64,000 nucleotides of DNA, taken from Parapristionchus giblindavisi. Lineage: Eukaryota > Nematoda > Chromadorea > Rhabditida > Diplogasteridae. A program made the position numbers and the translations under genes. Below are positions 48,251 through 61,200 of this stretch, one piece after another (within the stretch, counting starts at the first letter, position 1; each line of letters opens with the position of its first letter). The stretch lies in assembly GCA_943737045.1 (NCBI GenBank), contig CALSFV010000014.1, positions 310,001 through 374,000 on the forward strand, given 5' to 3'. The notes beneath the pieces are model-generated. The model worked only from the letters and a program-made list of their open reading frames with translations. It was not told the origin of the DNA and searched no databases.

Positions 48251-48504
48251 GCATAACAATAAGCTCTATGCGGGCACAGTGCTCTTTTGCGGTATTCTCG
48301 AAAACATAAGTCGCTTATTAATGCAACATCGATACGTGTACTACGTTTAGAAATATTAATTCAAAATGTTTCTGATTATTCAGCAAGAATTTTAGTGCAA
48401 AAAAGTCGCACTCTACTAGACATCTTTGTTTTTGTTATTTTTTTTTTAAATTGCTATTTTAGAGTCGAGCGTATTCAGAGCTTACTTTACATTTTATTTA
48501 AACA

Positions 48505-48552
48505 ATGCATCGCATCAATCGATTAATTGTGCCTCTTCTACATAAGGATTAA
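48505..48552 (+). pseudogene. Decayed extra copy of exon 1 of the tandem gene family
   Basis: ATG opens MHRINRLIVPLLHKD and stops at TAA after 15 codons. It is nearly the same as exon 1 at 48720 and at 58255, so a third gene copy once began here or exon 1 was duplicated alone. Confidence 0.65.
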
Positions 48553-48719
48553 ATCTTATGAGCGTGTGCCTTGGTTAATGCTATTTCAAATTCGAGACTC
48601 TCTTTGACTTTTAGTATAATGCTATCGCAAACTGACTTTGTTCATAACGTTTAGCGATAGCGACTATGTTCTAGTTTCATAGTTCATGTTTGTCTAAAAG
48701 CTTACCATCTTATTTAGAT

Positions 48720-51700
48720 ATGTATGGCATCGATCGGTTGATCGTTCCTCTTCTACATAAGGATCGACCGAAACCTTGTGTGAGTGTTTTGCTCTTTACC
48801 TCGTCCGAAATTTTAATTTTAAAAAATACAACTTTTTGGCAGCGTGATTATTATCTTTGCGATGCTCGCCATTGCAATGCTACCACATGCAGTGTCCAAA
48901 AATATGAAAAGTGTATTGATCATTGTTTGGTCCGTTACGATTAATAATGTCATAGAAGCGAAAGATATTGAACGACTCTAGAAAGTTGAACACAATTTAC
49001 TGCAATTGCGTAATTGCGTGTCCAAATTTTGAATTAAACTTATATTTAGAAACGTACAAGAACTGCGTGTCCAAATTTTGAATTAAACTTTTATTTAGAA
49101 AAGTACAAGAACTCCAAAAAAACAGGAATCATTCGATAAGAAAAGATGAACACAAATTGAGGGAAATTCAAAATTTGAACATTGTATGCGGTAGAATTAC
49201 AGTATTTAAGCCATTGCAGTAAATTGTGTTGAATTATCTAGAGTCGTGCAATATTTTCGCTTCTGTGAAATTAATAATCGAAACGGAACAAAGAATGATT
49301 AGTACACTTTACATATTTTTTTTAACGAATGGAGGCATAGGCGTCTTTAGAAAGGGGAATCGGACTGGATTGTAAACCTGAATATCTAGCGCATCATCCT
49401 TGCTTATAATTAGTAAACTTTTTATAGAATTCTGAGGTGTTCCAACTCGTGACGCCTTCAGAAGAAACGCTCATCGTCCATTGTAACATGGACATGCTGC
49501 ACGTTTACAAGTGGGAATAGGCTGATTATATGAACTTACCGTAACCATAGTCTATATACACTTACCGTAACCACAACCTGATTATATAACTTACCGTAAC
49601 CACATCCTGTTTATGTAAACTTACCGTATCTTTCGAGTAATAAAACATGATACATACGCTGCGCATAAATATGCTCTAGAATATACATTACTTTTGAACT
49701 TGGAAGATCTACTGTAATACCGTATTCATCGTTTTTAATTTATTGATTGATTAAGTCTGCTGACGAATTGCGAAGTCGCAGAGCACAAGCTACCTAATAC
49801 TGTAGAGGTTAGTCTATCAATGCTCGCCTACATTGTGGATTACGTTATGCTTATAATTTGATTGGAATTTTGCATTTTTTCCGCATGAATTGTAATAAAC
49901 TTTTAAATTCTATTTATTTCTCCTACTTTTCTTATCGACTTTTCCTTTATTAAAAACAATTCTTTTTTTAATAAAGGAAAAGTCGACAACTTGTTGTTAA
50001 GTGTTGATTCTCATCTGTCTTGTATTACATAATATTTCTCATTGCAGTCCACCAATATCATAGTGGTCGATCGGAATACTCTCCTGCTCATCGGCACGAA
50101 AGTCTCCTTTAATGAGTAGGTAATTGTTTTCACTTTTCACTTTTCAATGCATTTTGTTTTTGTGCCACACTGTAGCACTTGTCATTTGTGTATCAAACAA
50201 ATAAATAAACTTTAAAAAAATACAACGCACAACAAAATAAAACTCTAATGTATCAAACAAACAATATCATTTTTGAGAGACTACATGTTTTTTCTGCTTC
50301 TTAAACTCTTGTCGGCTTTTATTCGTGTATGCATACTGCTTACAACCTCTCGTAAGCTCTTTGAGTATTGACCATTATTGATCCGTAACATAGATGAATT
50401 GATCGTTTCAGCTCCCAACAACATGAGGTGCGTCGTGCAGTAGCTATCGTCCTCTCGTCCCGTGATGGTTTCCGCTCATTGGAAATTCGTGAGAAGACGC
50501 TCATGACCGCCGCGAACGCCAACACTCGGGTACACGTTTTTTTCTTCTTTTTTTCTCGTTTTTTCTTTTAATCCCAAAATCACAATTCTTTCGCCTTTAT
50601 AAATTTTTGCTCCACTTCCATCAACTTCCACAAAATTGTGCATTGAAAGACGTATTGATGATTTTTTGGCCATGCAATTTCTGTTACTAATCATGGAACC
50701 TTATTTTCTTGCATCGAACTTTGTATTTGATGAAACACACTAGTAGTGCACGAAAAATAATAAATCTTACAATGAATTTTGTTGTTAGCTAGCTAAAAGC
50801 GCGAGCTCAGGTGGGCTATCCAATATTGATTGATTGCTACCTATTATTGATTGATTGACTACAGATGAAGGTTACGAATGCACTCGTTATCAATCAGGAT
50901 CTTCTCTTTTCAATTGTGTATGTATTCTTGATTCTTTATTCCATCATAACATACGTAACACGAGAATAAGGACATAAAGGGATTGATGCATGCCCGTCGC
51001 TAAGGTAGCGATATCTGTGAGGGGTTTTGGTACAGTGGCAGTTTGGGAGCTACTGGCGAATCTTTGAAGATATATAATAAAAAAATATATCTAGGACTTT
51101 TAAGAACCCTGAATCAGGGTGTGGTCATGGACTCCCTGATCATACATCTCTCACTTATAATTATTTTGATGTTTCACATATTTTCTTGTGCTCGAACACT
51201 ACTTTATGAAATTCCCTTGTGGTGTAAAAAAGGTAAAAAAGGTAAAGGTACAACCCGTTATGAGGCCGTTTGTGTAAGAGTCGGGCAAATCTGGGAGAGG
51301 GTTGACACAGGCCAAAAATTTTGATACCCTCAAAACTTGTGTATAGGCGTTATCGACCATGCTGATGAAGATAGGCATATCTTCATCAGCATGGTCGATA
51401 ACGCCTATAGGCTCCAGTGGTCCCGCAACGCCTGGGCGGGATTACGGTAAGATCACGTTTTCGGGCCTTTCTCGGTCCATGGTAGTGCTAGAGGTATGAA
51501 AATTGGGCTCCTAGGACAGAATTCGATGGCGATGATGGCTGTCTACTTCATTTGTTTTGAAAATTTTCCAAAAGGTCACAACTGGAAATTTGATGGAGAC
51601 GTTTGCGCCCCAGACGAGTATGACAGTTCGAACCGGCGTGACGAGAGGATCACAACGATGTATTATGAGCCCATATCACCATTGCCATCTCAATATTGCC

Positions 51701-54700
51701 TCCATATAGTGATATGCGAAAGAGGTAAACAAGAGGACTCTCTCAATTCCGCGCGCTCTCTCGCACTCTCGAGAGAGCGCGGCGAAATGAGAGAGTGCCG
51801 AGAGAGCGCGCGGAATAGAGAGACGCAGACAACGAGAGATGATTTTGCAGATCACTATATCGAGGCAATATTGAGATGGCAATGGAGATATGGGCTCATA
51901 ATACATCGTTGTGATCCTCTCGTCACGCCGGTTCGAACTGTCATACTCGTCTGGGGCGCAAACGTCTCCATCAAAATTTCCAGTTGTGACCTTTTGGAAA
52001 ATTTTCAAAACAAATGAAGTAGACAGCCATCATCGCCATCGAATTCTGTCCTAGGAGCCCAATTTTTATACCTCTAGCACTACCATGGACCGAGAATGGC
52101 CTGAAAACGTGATCTTACCGTAATCCCGCCCAGGCGTTGCGGGACGACTGGAGCCAAAATGACTATGCCTATCTTCATCAGCATGGTCGATAACCCCTAT
52201 ACACAAGTTTTGAGGGTATCAAAATTTTTGGCCTGTGTCAACCCTTGTTCGACTCTTACACAAACGGCCTCTTATTCAATATTCCTTAATCGATTAATTA
52301 AGCAATCAATCTAATTAAGAAATTCCGGAGATTACGACCGAATGCGTCTCTATTCGGTACGGTTAGAGGATGTACTGAAGAGTGACGACGATATGGGGAC
52401 TGGAGGTGTGTCTATATTGTTCGTTTCAAATGTACTTGTGAAATTGCCTTGCTACTAGCTGCTAAACGCAGAAATATTGTGCACATGGTTATGATTTGAA
52501 TAATGCGTTACTTACACAAGACATGGCACTATCGACGCATGGCTCGTATCCCGCGAATTCATATTTGCCACATATCTTCCACATCGACGGGTCTAGGGTC
52601 GCTTCGATACGTGACTATCCAGACCCCAACGTCATCGATATTATCGACTTGGCGAGGTTTAATTAAAATAAAGATTAAATTGCCATAGAATTTACCTTGG
52701 GCGAGTAGTTGTCTGTGATGCATTACAACATAAAAGATAAAATTTAAATTACTATTTTTTTCAGTGAGTCCTCGAACGAACTGCTGATTTCCTCTAAAGA
52801 GCTGGATGGCTTACGTATGATAAGGTATAATTATAAATTACTTAAGGAATATGTCTTTGCATAGCGAAGCGCTCTTTTTCTCAATGAATAAAGAGTTAAA
52901 TAATTATGTTTATATTTACAATTAGTAGCGATCGTTTAGCGGACGATACGCCACAGTAACCAATATATAATATTTAGTCGAGTTCCCCCCCCCCCCTTCC
53001 CGATAATCATAATTATTACAAATTAATAAGTTTGAATTAACCGCGCGTTGTTTAGCGCGGGAAAATATCTAATTTTGGAGAAAAAACTATTCAGACTCAA
53101 GCAAAATTATTGATATCTACTAGGGTGCATTGTAGCATAAAAAAAAAGAAATATACAGGGTGCGCCAAAAATACCCGAACTGGTGTCACCATATGATTCC
53201 CATGCCCCCAATGCATATGCGCAACCCCTATTGTAGCATCATGACGAGTGATCATTGGCCACTCCGTATGCAAGGTTTCAAGTCAGTTAGTCAAGTCTTC
53301 TAGTAATGAGGAAGTCATGTCGACCGCGACCCATCATTCTGAAGTGTACAAGAACAGAGTGACATCCTTCATCAGCTCGGCTTTCACGACTCTGCTTTTT
53401 TCGATACCGGTATCAGATACCAAGATCTTAGTACTAAAGAGGAACGTCCGGGCAGAGGTAGACCAATCTCATTTCCCACCGTGATGAACCGAGATCCAAT
53501 CCGAAAGATGGTGTTTCAAAAGCACAAGTTGACTATCTGGAGACTTGATATCTCGAACACTTCCTTTCCTCGTCTCCTCAAGTCTCAGCTGACTCTTCTC
53601 CCTTACACGTACCGTAAACTGTTAGAACCGAATGAGCGACAGATCAAGCTCCTCTGAGAACGGAGCCATTGACTGTTAATGCGTTGTGCTAGGTCCGCGC
53701 ACATCAGCACGATGTTCAGTGAAGAGAATATCTCACCTTCAAAGGCAACCTGAATATCAAGAACAACAGAATCATTGCCTATAATCCTGAAGAATCCTAC
53801 AGGACAGATGGGGTCATGGGTCATATCAGTCATCCACAATACGCCAAGGGTTTTTAGCTGCTTTTTGCCAAATTGAAAGTCCCCTCTCGTTTTTGCCACT
53901 CCATGTGTCTAGATCAATAAACCATATTATACCAAGTGCATCCTCGAAGATGCGCTTTTACTCCAATACCATACCAACTTCGGTCAGGACCACTAGACCT
54001 TTCGGTAAGATTCTGTAGTCAATCACATGACAAAGTTGACCCAGTCGTGGTTTTTCACCCGTGCACTCGGCTAAACCTATCACACTGAATGGCTTCCGAA
54101 CTCCCCCGATCTCAACATCCTCGACTGCAGTGTTTGGAGGTGTGGTAGGCCAAGATGTCCTCTAACAAGCACCAGACGCTCGACTCCCTCAAGGCTCCCC
54201 TTCTCAAGGCATGGGACAAACTCTATGACATTTACCCGCGGGAATAGGCAATCGCATATGAGATGAGACTCAAACGGTGTCAGATTTAAAGGAGGCCATA
54301 CCGAAATTCGCTAATATGTTTTTGTTGTCTACATTGTTGACAAACTTTTCTATGAACCATATCGCTTAAATCACATTATAAAGGGGAGAATCATATGGTG
54401 ACACCAGTTCGGGTAATTTTGGCGCACCCTGTACTATCGATCATTTATTAAACTTTTTGATCGATTCCAGCTTCTTTCGTATGCCTGACATGTGGACCGC
54501 CGGTGTACCTACGGGCATGGGCTTCTTCGAATATGGTTCGGCGATCTTTCAGATCATGCTGGAATGCGGTACCGTGAGCATGGTAAGAACCAGTCATTCT
54601 ATTATTCAATTATCATATCATCATAATAAATAATATTGAAAAATATAATCCGCAATGAGTTCCTTCACAGAAATTTCCTGCACTTTCTGTTATACTGATT

Positions 54701-56410
54701 ACTATAATAATACTTTAAAATAATAATAATAATCAATCGATATTTAGCACAGTCCGTATGCTCTACATCGTCGTCGTGTTGGTCATGATACTGAACATGA
54801 CAGCGACCAGGGCTATCCTATATTCGAAGTAAGTTAGGACCTCTGAAAAAAAACATCGTCAGTTTATTGACCGTTTATTGACTCATATTCGGAACGAGAG
54901 TAGCCAGCCACAGCCGCAATGTATTTCTATGTTTAGAGAGGGAGCCCAAGCGAGATGGTATGCAGATCAGAGAGAGAGAGCGAGGAGGGAAGGTAGGGAG
55001 AGGGTCTGATCGAGAGAATATTTCTGCGTTTAGCAGCTAATAGCAAGGCAATTTCACAAGTACATTTTATACGGTCAATATATAAATAGTTTAGACCATA
55101 CTAAAAAGCGTCACATATTGATTTTGATTTTTCTATTTTTTTAATTAAAAATCAAAAAAATGTCTCGTTACGCCTCGGGCGTAGATAAATTAAAAACATG
55201 AAATTTATGGCATTTCTAGCAAGCAGTTCCGGCGTTCACCAGCAGTGAATGTTATGCAGCCCTGAATACAGGTATTTTCTTGTATTTTTCTATTTTTTTC
55301 GCTCTGCATTATTTGTTTCAATGAATACGATATTTTTATTAGTTCGAGAACCCATGAATGAGAACAACTCTGGTATTTCAAAACTAGTAGTTTACTTATC
55401 ATTCCCATTTGAAGAAGCCTTGCAAGTCTACCTCTGGTTGGACGTAAGTTTAAGTGGTGTATAATACTGAAATGGATTTCGCGAAATGTTCTTTCACTTG
55501 TAGTAAACTTGCAGTAAAATTTTGGGCAGTGACGTAATTTATTGTTAGGTAGCCTGCTAGTTTGGGAATACTAGAGTATTTGCATGTGATGGAAACGCTA
55601 ATGAATAGACAAACCTTGCAAATAGTTCACATCCAGTCGTTTCTCATTCATCGGTTCTTATTCGACCTAATGCATATTTCCTTTCAAATGTTGTCTTATC
55701 TTTTTGATGTACGATAAATTAAATTAAATTAAATTAAATATTTAAAAGTAATATTCGACATCTGCAGTGGGGTACGGCCAATGTTGTAGAGACGAGTACC
55801 ACATGATCGTCCGTATGTATAAAGATAGGGTGAGTGCAGATCACAGTTTCGCTAACTACCTAGTTACCTAGTTACCTACATAGTTACACCTAGTACCTAG
55901 TTGATCACAGTGGTAAGGCGGTCAAATTATCTTATTCTTATTGTTATTGTTATTCTTTATTCCATCATGTTATATCTCTTGAAATTGATGCAAAGGGGTA
56001 AGATTGTTTCAATTTATCGATTCCATCACAATCAGGTTCCATCACTCACTCGTCTGGCGCTAAATGCAGTTCACACGCTACTCTCTGAACGGAAAAGGTA
56101 GGACCACATTTGTTTCAGTATAAAAACAAAACCGACAAATTAATTTCAAAACCTCTTTCATTTTAAATTTCTTATTTTAGGCATATGTTTTAGCAAGAAA
56201 ACTCATGATCAACCGAATTACAAAAAAATTAAAAACGGTTGTCTAAATACTAGCGTTAATTAGTTATATAGTTATTAATTATTTATATAGTTATTAAGCA
56301 TACTTTTAACATGAAAATGTGTAACGACTAAAACGCTTTGCAGACGAAAGATTACGAAGACCCACGATCCGTCTAATGTGGCTGAAGTCGTTAGCGCCAT
56401 TCTTGAATGA
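48720..56410 (+). CDS. Unknown multi-exon gene, tandem copy 1
   Basis: Exons with AG/GT borders: 48720-48779, 49428-49510, 50046-50107 (approx.), 50412-50529, 50865-50917, 52320-52405, 52521-52656, 52765-52824, 54471-54582, 54748-54828, 55768-55829, 56036-56097 and 56344-56410 (stop). Peptides include MYGIDRLIVPLLHKDRPKPC, LVTPSEETLIVHCNMDMLHV, IIVVDRNTLLLIGTK, AVAIVLSSRDGFRSLEIREK, YSVRLEDVLKSDD, LPHIFHIDGSRVASI, RMPDMWTAGVPTGMGFF, YHMIVRMYKDR and PSLTRLALNAVHTLLSER. Most junctions keep phase. Exons 2-3 and 10-11 do not join directly, so an exon is missing from my model at each or the gene is damaged. Short alternating beta-strand-like blocks suggest a beta-propeller-type fold with a helical tail, but I recognise no family. 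Introns hold a palindromic element, a mariner and family-B and AAGTCTAC MITEs. Confidence 0.6.
48953..49265. mobile_element. About 313-bp MITE with internal 49-bp duplication
   Basis: Inverted ends agaagcgaaagatattgaac and ttcaacacaatttactgcaa-type sequence extend about 60 bp. Inside, 49015-49063 is repeated as 49064-49112 with two or three differences. It lies in the first intron of gene copy 1. Confidence 0.75.
51262..52271. mobile_element. 1-kb palindromic element
   Basis: Inverted ends GAGGCCGTTTGTGTAAGAGT are flanked by TTAT (51258-51261 and 52272-52275). Arms pair over about 450 bp around a (ct/ga) centre near 51775. The left arm alone contains a perfect-looking 68-bp snapback (51344-51411, taggcgttatcgaccatgct and complement). 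It sits in an intron of gene copy 1, between exons 5 and 6. Confidence 0.85.
53156..54431 (+). mobile_element. Mariner (maT-like) element, full length, dead transposase
   Basis: 1276 bp, a normal mariner length. Terminal inverted repeats CAGGGTGCGCCAAAAATACC continue for about 45 bp, and TA flanks it. Plus-strand remnants in different frames follow the transposase order: KEERPGRGRPISFPTV (linker), HKLTIWRLDIS, NRIIAYNPEESYRTDGVMG and SHPQYAKG, then a C-terminal piece near 54170-54290. Many stops and shifts make it inactive. It lies in an intron of gene copy 1. Confidence 0.82.
54866..55082. mobile_element. Family-B MITE, copy 2
   Basis: Same terminal and internal phrases as 20305-20526 (agagtagccagccacagccg, tagcaaggcaattt, attttatacggtcaatat). 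Confidence 0.75.
55366..55578. mobile_element. AAGTCTAC hairpin MITE, diverged copy
   Basis: Starts actctggtatttcaaaacta and ends ggaatactagagtatt, with cttgcaagtctacctc and ttcacttgtagtaaacttg inside. Confidence 0.6.
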
Positions 56411-58254
56411 ATAAAGCCAGATTTTGATACCGCTACCTTTATCATGCCAGTTATATTCGATCACAATTGGCGCCATGATCTCAATTACAAGTAAATACTC
56501 ATCTTTCATGCTTCCAATGATATCGAAAAAAATTTATGTGATTTTTATGTGATTGATCTTTTGGAAGACCCCGATTTCTATTTTTTGTTTGAAATTCTAA
56601 ATGTTGTGATTGTTTCATTATCTATGAATAAACCGTGTCGAACTGTATTGGATTATCTTTTTTTTTTTAATTTAAAAAAAGACCTAAATTCAGTAAGATA
56701 ATACAATGAACTTCATAAAGCACGAAACCATTGGGGAATGCATTCTCTATCCTAATGTATTCCGTCTCATGCTTACCTGAAACCCACATAAAGGAAGGAA
56801 CAGGTGCCACTAAATAAATGATTAGCATGGGCACACAAATGCACCTACTCTGGTATTTAGAAACTTAAAGTCTACTTAAATTACGTCACAGACTTTAAGT
56901 AGACTTTAAGTAAACTTAAAGTGAAAGAACATTTGACGAGTATGCATTACAGTATACCACACCACTTTAAGTAGACTTGCGTTTTACTTTAAGTTTACTT
57001 AAAGTCTACTTAAAGTGCGGAGTTTAAGTAGACTTTAAGTTTCAAAATACCAGAGTAAGGGCAGGTTCCATACCGGAATACGTACTAGAAGAAAGCCGTA
57101 GGAGAACGTTCACCTTTTTTGCGCTAAAGATGAGGAGCATTGTGTCACTCAAAGTCAATAAAAGACGACAATTATGAACTCTCTTTTTTCCAGTACCTAT
57201 GTCCGAAATACTATTCATCATGACAGTTTACACGAAATTAAAATAAAGAATGACATAATGTAGTACATAATTCACTTTATTAGATTAATCCGTTGGTATG
57301 CTGACAATAGACGCACCATATTCACAAAAATTGTCCTCTTTCGATTTTATTCCTAAAATAGATCCCGACATCGATTAATGATTGCTACTTCCAAGACAAT
57401 TAACATGCTTTGTTGATATATCATGAGGACTGATAAATTAATTAGCACCTGAATCTTTGTACTACACTTCCGCGTTTCTCAAAGTCTGTAATTCTCTCAA
57501 ACTCCCTCAAGTTGTTTTCAAATTTTCTTCCGATGATCAACAGTCAAACAGAATTCAATATTTAAAAGCTTTTGCTGCACATAAACATGTTCAGAGCGTG
57601 TATATTGCACAGTTATTCGAATATCATATTGAGGTGTCCATCCCCGCGCAGTCAAAAGGGCGGAGCCTCAATCACTATATAAAGTTAGCACCAAGAGACA
57701 GGGCGCCATTTCAGATTATACATGTAATCATTGCTTTAAAAAAAATGCTTAACTAACATAGCCACTTTCTATATTCATTTATGAAAAATAAAACGTTTTG
57801 ATTTTAGATTTTTTTTTCAATTAAAAAATGAAACCTAATAAATAATACTTTTAACATTTTACCAATTTTTCACTTTCAAACTCTTAGAATCGATAAATTA
57901 TGACGTTTGCAATATGTATCTTATGCTCAATATGTTCTGACATGAGATCCGGGAGCCGCTTTCACAGCCGCGATTTAGGCCCTAAGTTAGTAAAGCTCGT
58001 CATTGCTCTGGTGTGCAACGCTGTGACCTTTTGGCAAGGTTGCAAGTTTATTTTGACTTGTCCATCGCCCTTGAGTGTTATTTGTCCTTTAGATATTAAG
58101 AGGAATTATGAATTCTCCACTTTGCACTCGATTTCTCTGTCCACTGCAAATATTTATAACAGATACAAATGTTTTCGAGAATCGAGTTGAATTTGCCATA
58201 ATGTTATCGCAAACTGGCGTTTGGTGGGGCTTACTTTCCATTTTATTATAGGTA
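56411..58254. other. Intergenic region between the two tandem gene copies
   Basis: It holds the AAGTCTAC MITE at 56846-57057. A possible core promoter lies at about 57658-57680, where gggcggagc is followed by cactatataaag. A 99-codon open frame at 57457-57756 overlaps it; I found no support for it as a gene. Confidence 0.4.
56846..57057. mobile_element. AAGTCTAC hairpin MITE, best-bounded copy
   Basis: Ends TACTCTGGTATTT and AAATACCAGAGTA are inverted. The interior is almost entirely aagtagactttaag and complement, with gaacatttgacga and gcattacagtata as conserved unpaired links. Confidence 0.8.
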
Positions 58255-61200
58255 ATGTACCGCATCAATCGATTAATTGTGCCTCTTCTACACGAGGATC
58301 ATCCGAGACACAGAGTGAGCGATTTGTTCTTTACCTCCTCTCCAATGTGATTTTCTCTTGTGGCCCTTGAAAGCACATTTCGCATAATATCTACCGAATA
58401 GCTTATCATCATTACTTATTTTTAGTAGACTGTTTATAGAAATATGAAGTGCGTCAACTCGTAATGCCTTCAGAAGGGACGCTTATTGCCTTGTGCGACA
58501 GACGCGTGTTGCACGTTTACAAGTGAGTGAATATTTTTGTATTCTCAAAGTCTTAATCATGAGTATCCGTGCTAAAAAGTTCTGTCAAGAAAATAATACA
58601 AAATTTTTATTAATGAGAAAAAATCAATTAAAAGGCAAATCACACTGGTCCGAAAATGATGGGTACTGTGTATTTTAAAATATTTTACGGCGATCGAGCG
58701 ATCGATATACAACAAAGGATGCAGTCTACCTTTTCAGTAAAATAATGTCCATCATTTCCGGACCACTGTGATTTTCCTTTTTATTATATTTTTCTTATAA
58801 ACACAATTTTCTTTTTTTCCTTTGTTATTAAAGATGATGGCCATGGAATGTCTATGCAAATGCGTAACATATCATTTATGCAAAGGATATGTGATTTGCA
58901 AGATATTAGCAAGGCCATTTGCAAGAGTCATATAAAAGCTTTCGATTACTTCTATTCGGTTCAGTCCAGAGCTCTCCCATCATTCGATTGAAAAGATAGA
59001 AATGGGGGAGGGGGCTTGAGGGGTGATAAGACATTTCGGAAAAATTGGGAAAATACCGTTTGGGAAACTAATTTTCGGAAAATTTAACTGGGAAATTAGC
59101 CATTGGGGAAATACGATCTCGGAAAAGGAAAAGGAATCCTTTATATGCTTACCGTAACCGTAGCCTGATTATATATACTTATCATAATCTTAGAGTAACA
59201 GAACAAAAGGCTAATCCTTCACACATTTATCATCCAAAACATACGTGAGATGATAACTTGTGGGATCTACAGTGATACCGTAATGAGCGTTTCTAATTTA
59301 TTGATTAATTTAGTTTGCTGACCAATTGCGAAGTAGCAGAGCACTTTATAAACAATGCTGTACAAGTTAGTCTATCATAATGATTTCCTACGCTATGACG
59401 TATATAAAATTTTGCTTACAATTTCGATGGCATTTTCTCTTTTCCGAATCATATTTGTTCCGAAGGTTACACGAATTGCGATAAACTTGCATACACCATC
59501 CATTTCTTTCTTCTGCTTATCTGATCAACTTTATACTTATTGAAAAAAATCTTGTTGCAGCTTAGATCTTGCTTTATGCGTGGTTACTTGGAATACGCGC
59601 CTACGTTGTAACCCCATAATGTGTTACATTTCGCTACTCATGCGTCGGCGTAAATTTTGTAGGGTATTTAAAACACCATAAGGCTCTTTATTAACTAATA
59701 TATTAGTTTTATGATATATTTTTAACGTGCAAGTGCACCAATAATAGCGCATCCAATTATATAATTAATTTAATGCCTTGCAGTCCAATATCAAAGTGGT
59801 CGATCGGAATACCCTTCTGCTCGTCGCCATGGTCCCCTCTTATTTGTATGTTTCTTTTTCTCACTTTGGCTTTAATAAAGGCAAACCCCAAGCTAATTTA
59901 ATTCTCCGCATTGACTATACTCTCTCGTAGATAAAGAAAGTGAGAGAGTGTGGCCAGAACGGAGAGTTTCAAATTAGCTTGGGGTGTTGCTTTAAGGACA
60001 TTTGGAGCGTGATATTATCATGAAGACCGTGGGGCCAACGATGGGGAATTCTGTTCTATAGTACATTCGAGAGGCAGGACGATTAGCCATAAAAAAAGCA
60101 AACAACCTCTCATTTTGTAAGAAGCTTCTAGGCTTCTTAAATGCGGACTACCGCGAGTATTGTATAGGAAAACGATAAAAAAAAGTTCGCGTTTATTGTA
60201 ATTTTTCGCATAAACATGAGCTTTATATAGTGGGTCGCTCCTCGCATTTAAAGATCACACCCAAGCTAATTTGAAACTCTCCACTCTGGCAATGCTCTCT
60301 CGCTTTCTTTGTTTGCGAGAGAGAGAGAGAGTTTTGCCACAGCGGAGAGTAAAATTAGCTTGGGGTGTGCCTTTAAGGGTATGAAAATGTATTTTGATTA
60401 TTGATCGACATAGTTGATCGTTCCAGCGATGAAGCACGTGGGGAACCTCGTGCAATCGCTCTGGTCCTCTCGTCCCATGACGGTTTCCGCACTTTGGAAA
60501 TTCGTAAGAAGATGCTCATGGCCTTGCCTCCCACTACGGATCACGTAATAGATTTTCTTATTGTCATTTCATCGTATTGATTAGTTGCAGAAGGGGAATC
60601 AGGAGATTTAGAGCTAGGGCTTTTCACTACCAATTCCCCTTTCGGGCGCTATTGACGCCCAATTGGTAGTGACTGGATCATGCGGTAAAGTAGGTCCGAA
60701 GAAGAGATTAGGGGATAAATATAGCAAATAAATTAATAAATTAATTGCAGACGTTTATGCATGCAGTCTTTCTCGATGATGATCTGTTTATTGCAATTAG
60801 GTATGTCTCACTCTTTAGAACACTAATGCCGTATGCATCAGGGCTGTGCGGCAAGGCATATTTTCGGCAATTCGGCAAACCGGCAATTGCCGAAATCAAA
60901 TATTTTTGGCAAATACGGCAATTTCGGCAATATATTGCAATGATTTTTTGATCTTTAGTAGACTTAATTCGAGCAATAAACATTATTGCACAAACTGAAA
61001 CAACGATCAACAATAAAAAAAAGACAACGATAATCGTGATTAAACCCTCAACATATTGTTAAAATATACATTGCCGAAATTGCCGGTTCGGCAATTACGG
61101 CAATGAAAAACCGGTAATTTCGGCAAACCGGCAACGCCTTGCCGCACAGCCCTGGTATGCATTAACGCAGGCAAATAGTTTGCCGACAAATGTAACGTCA

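Noticed and set aside
51496..52017. 173-codon open frame, the longest on the plus strand
   Set aside because: It crosses the centre of a palindromic element, and the opposite strand is open in the same way; no family similarity.
57457..57756. 99-codon open frame between the tandem genes
   Set aside because: No splice partners or family similarity, and it overlaps a TATA-like promoter candidate.
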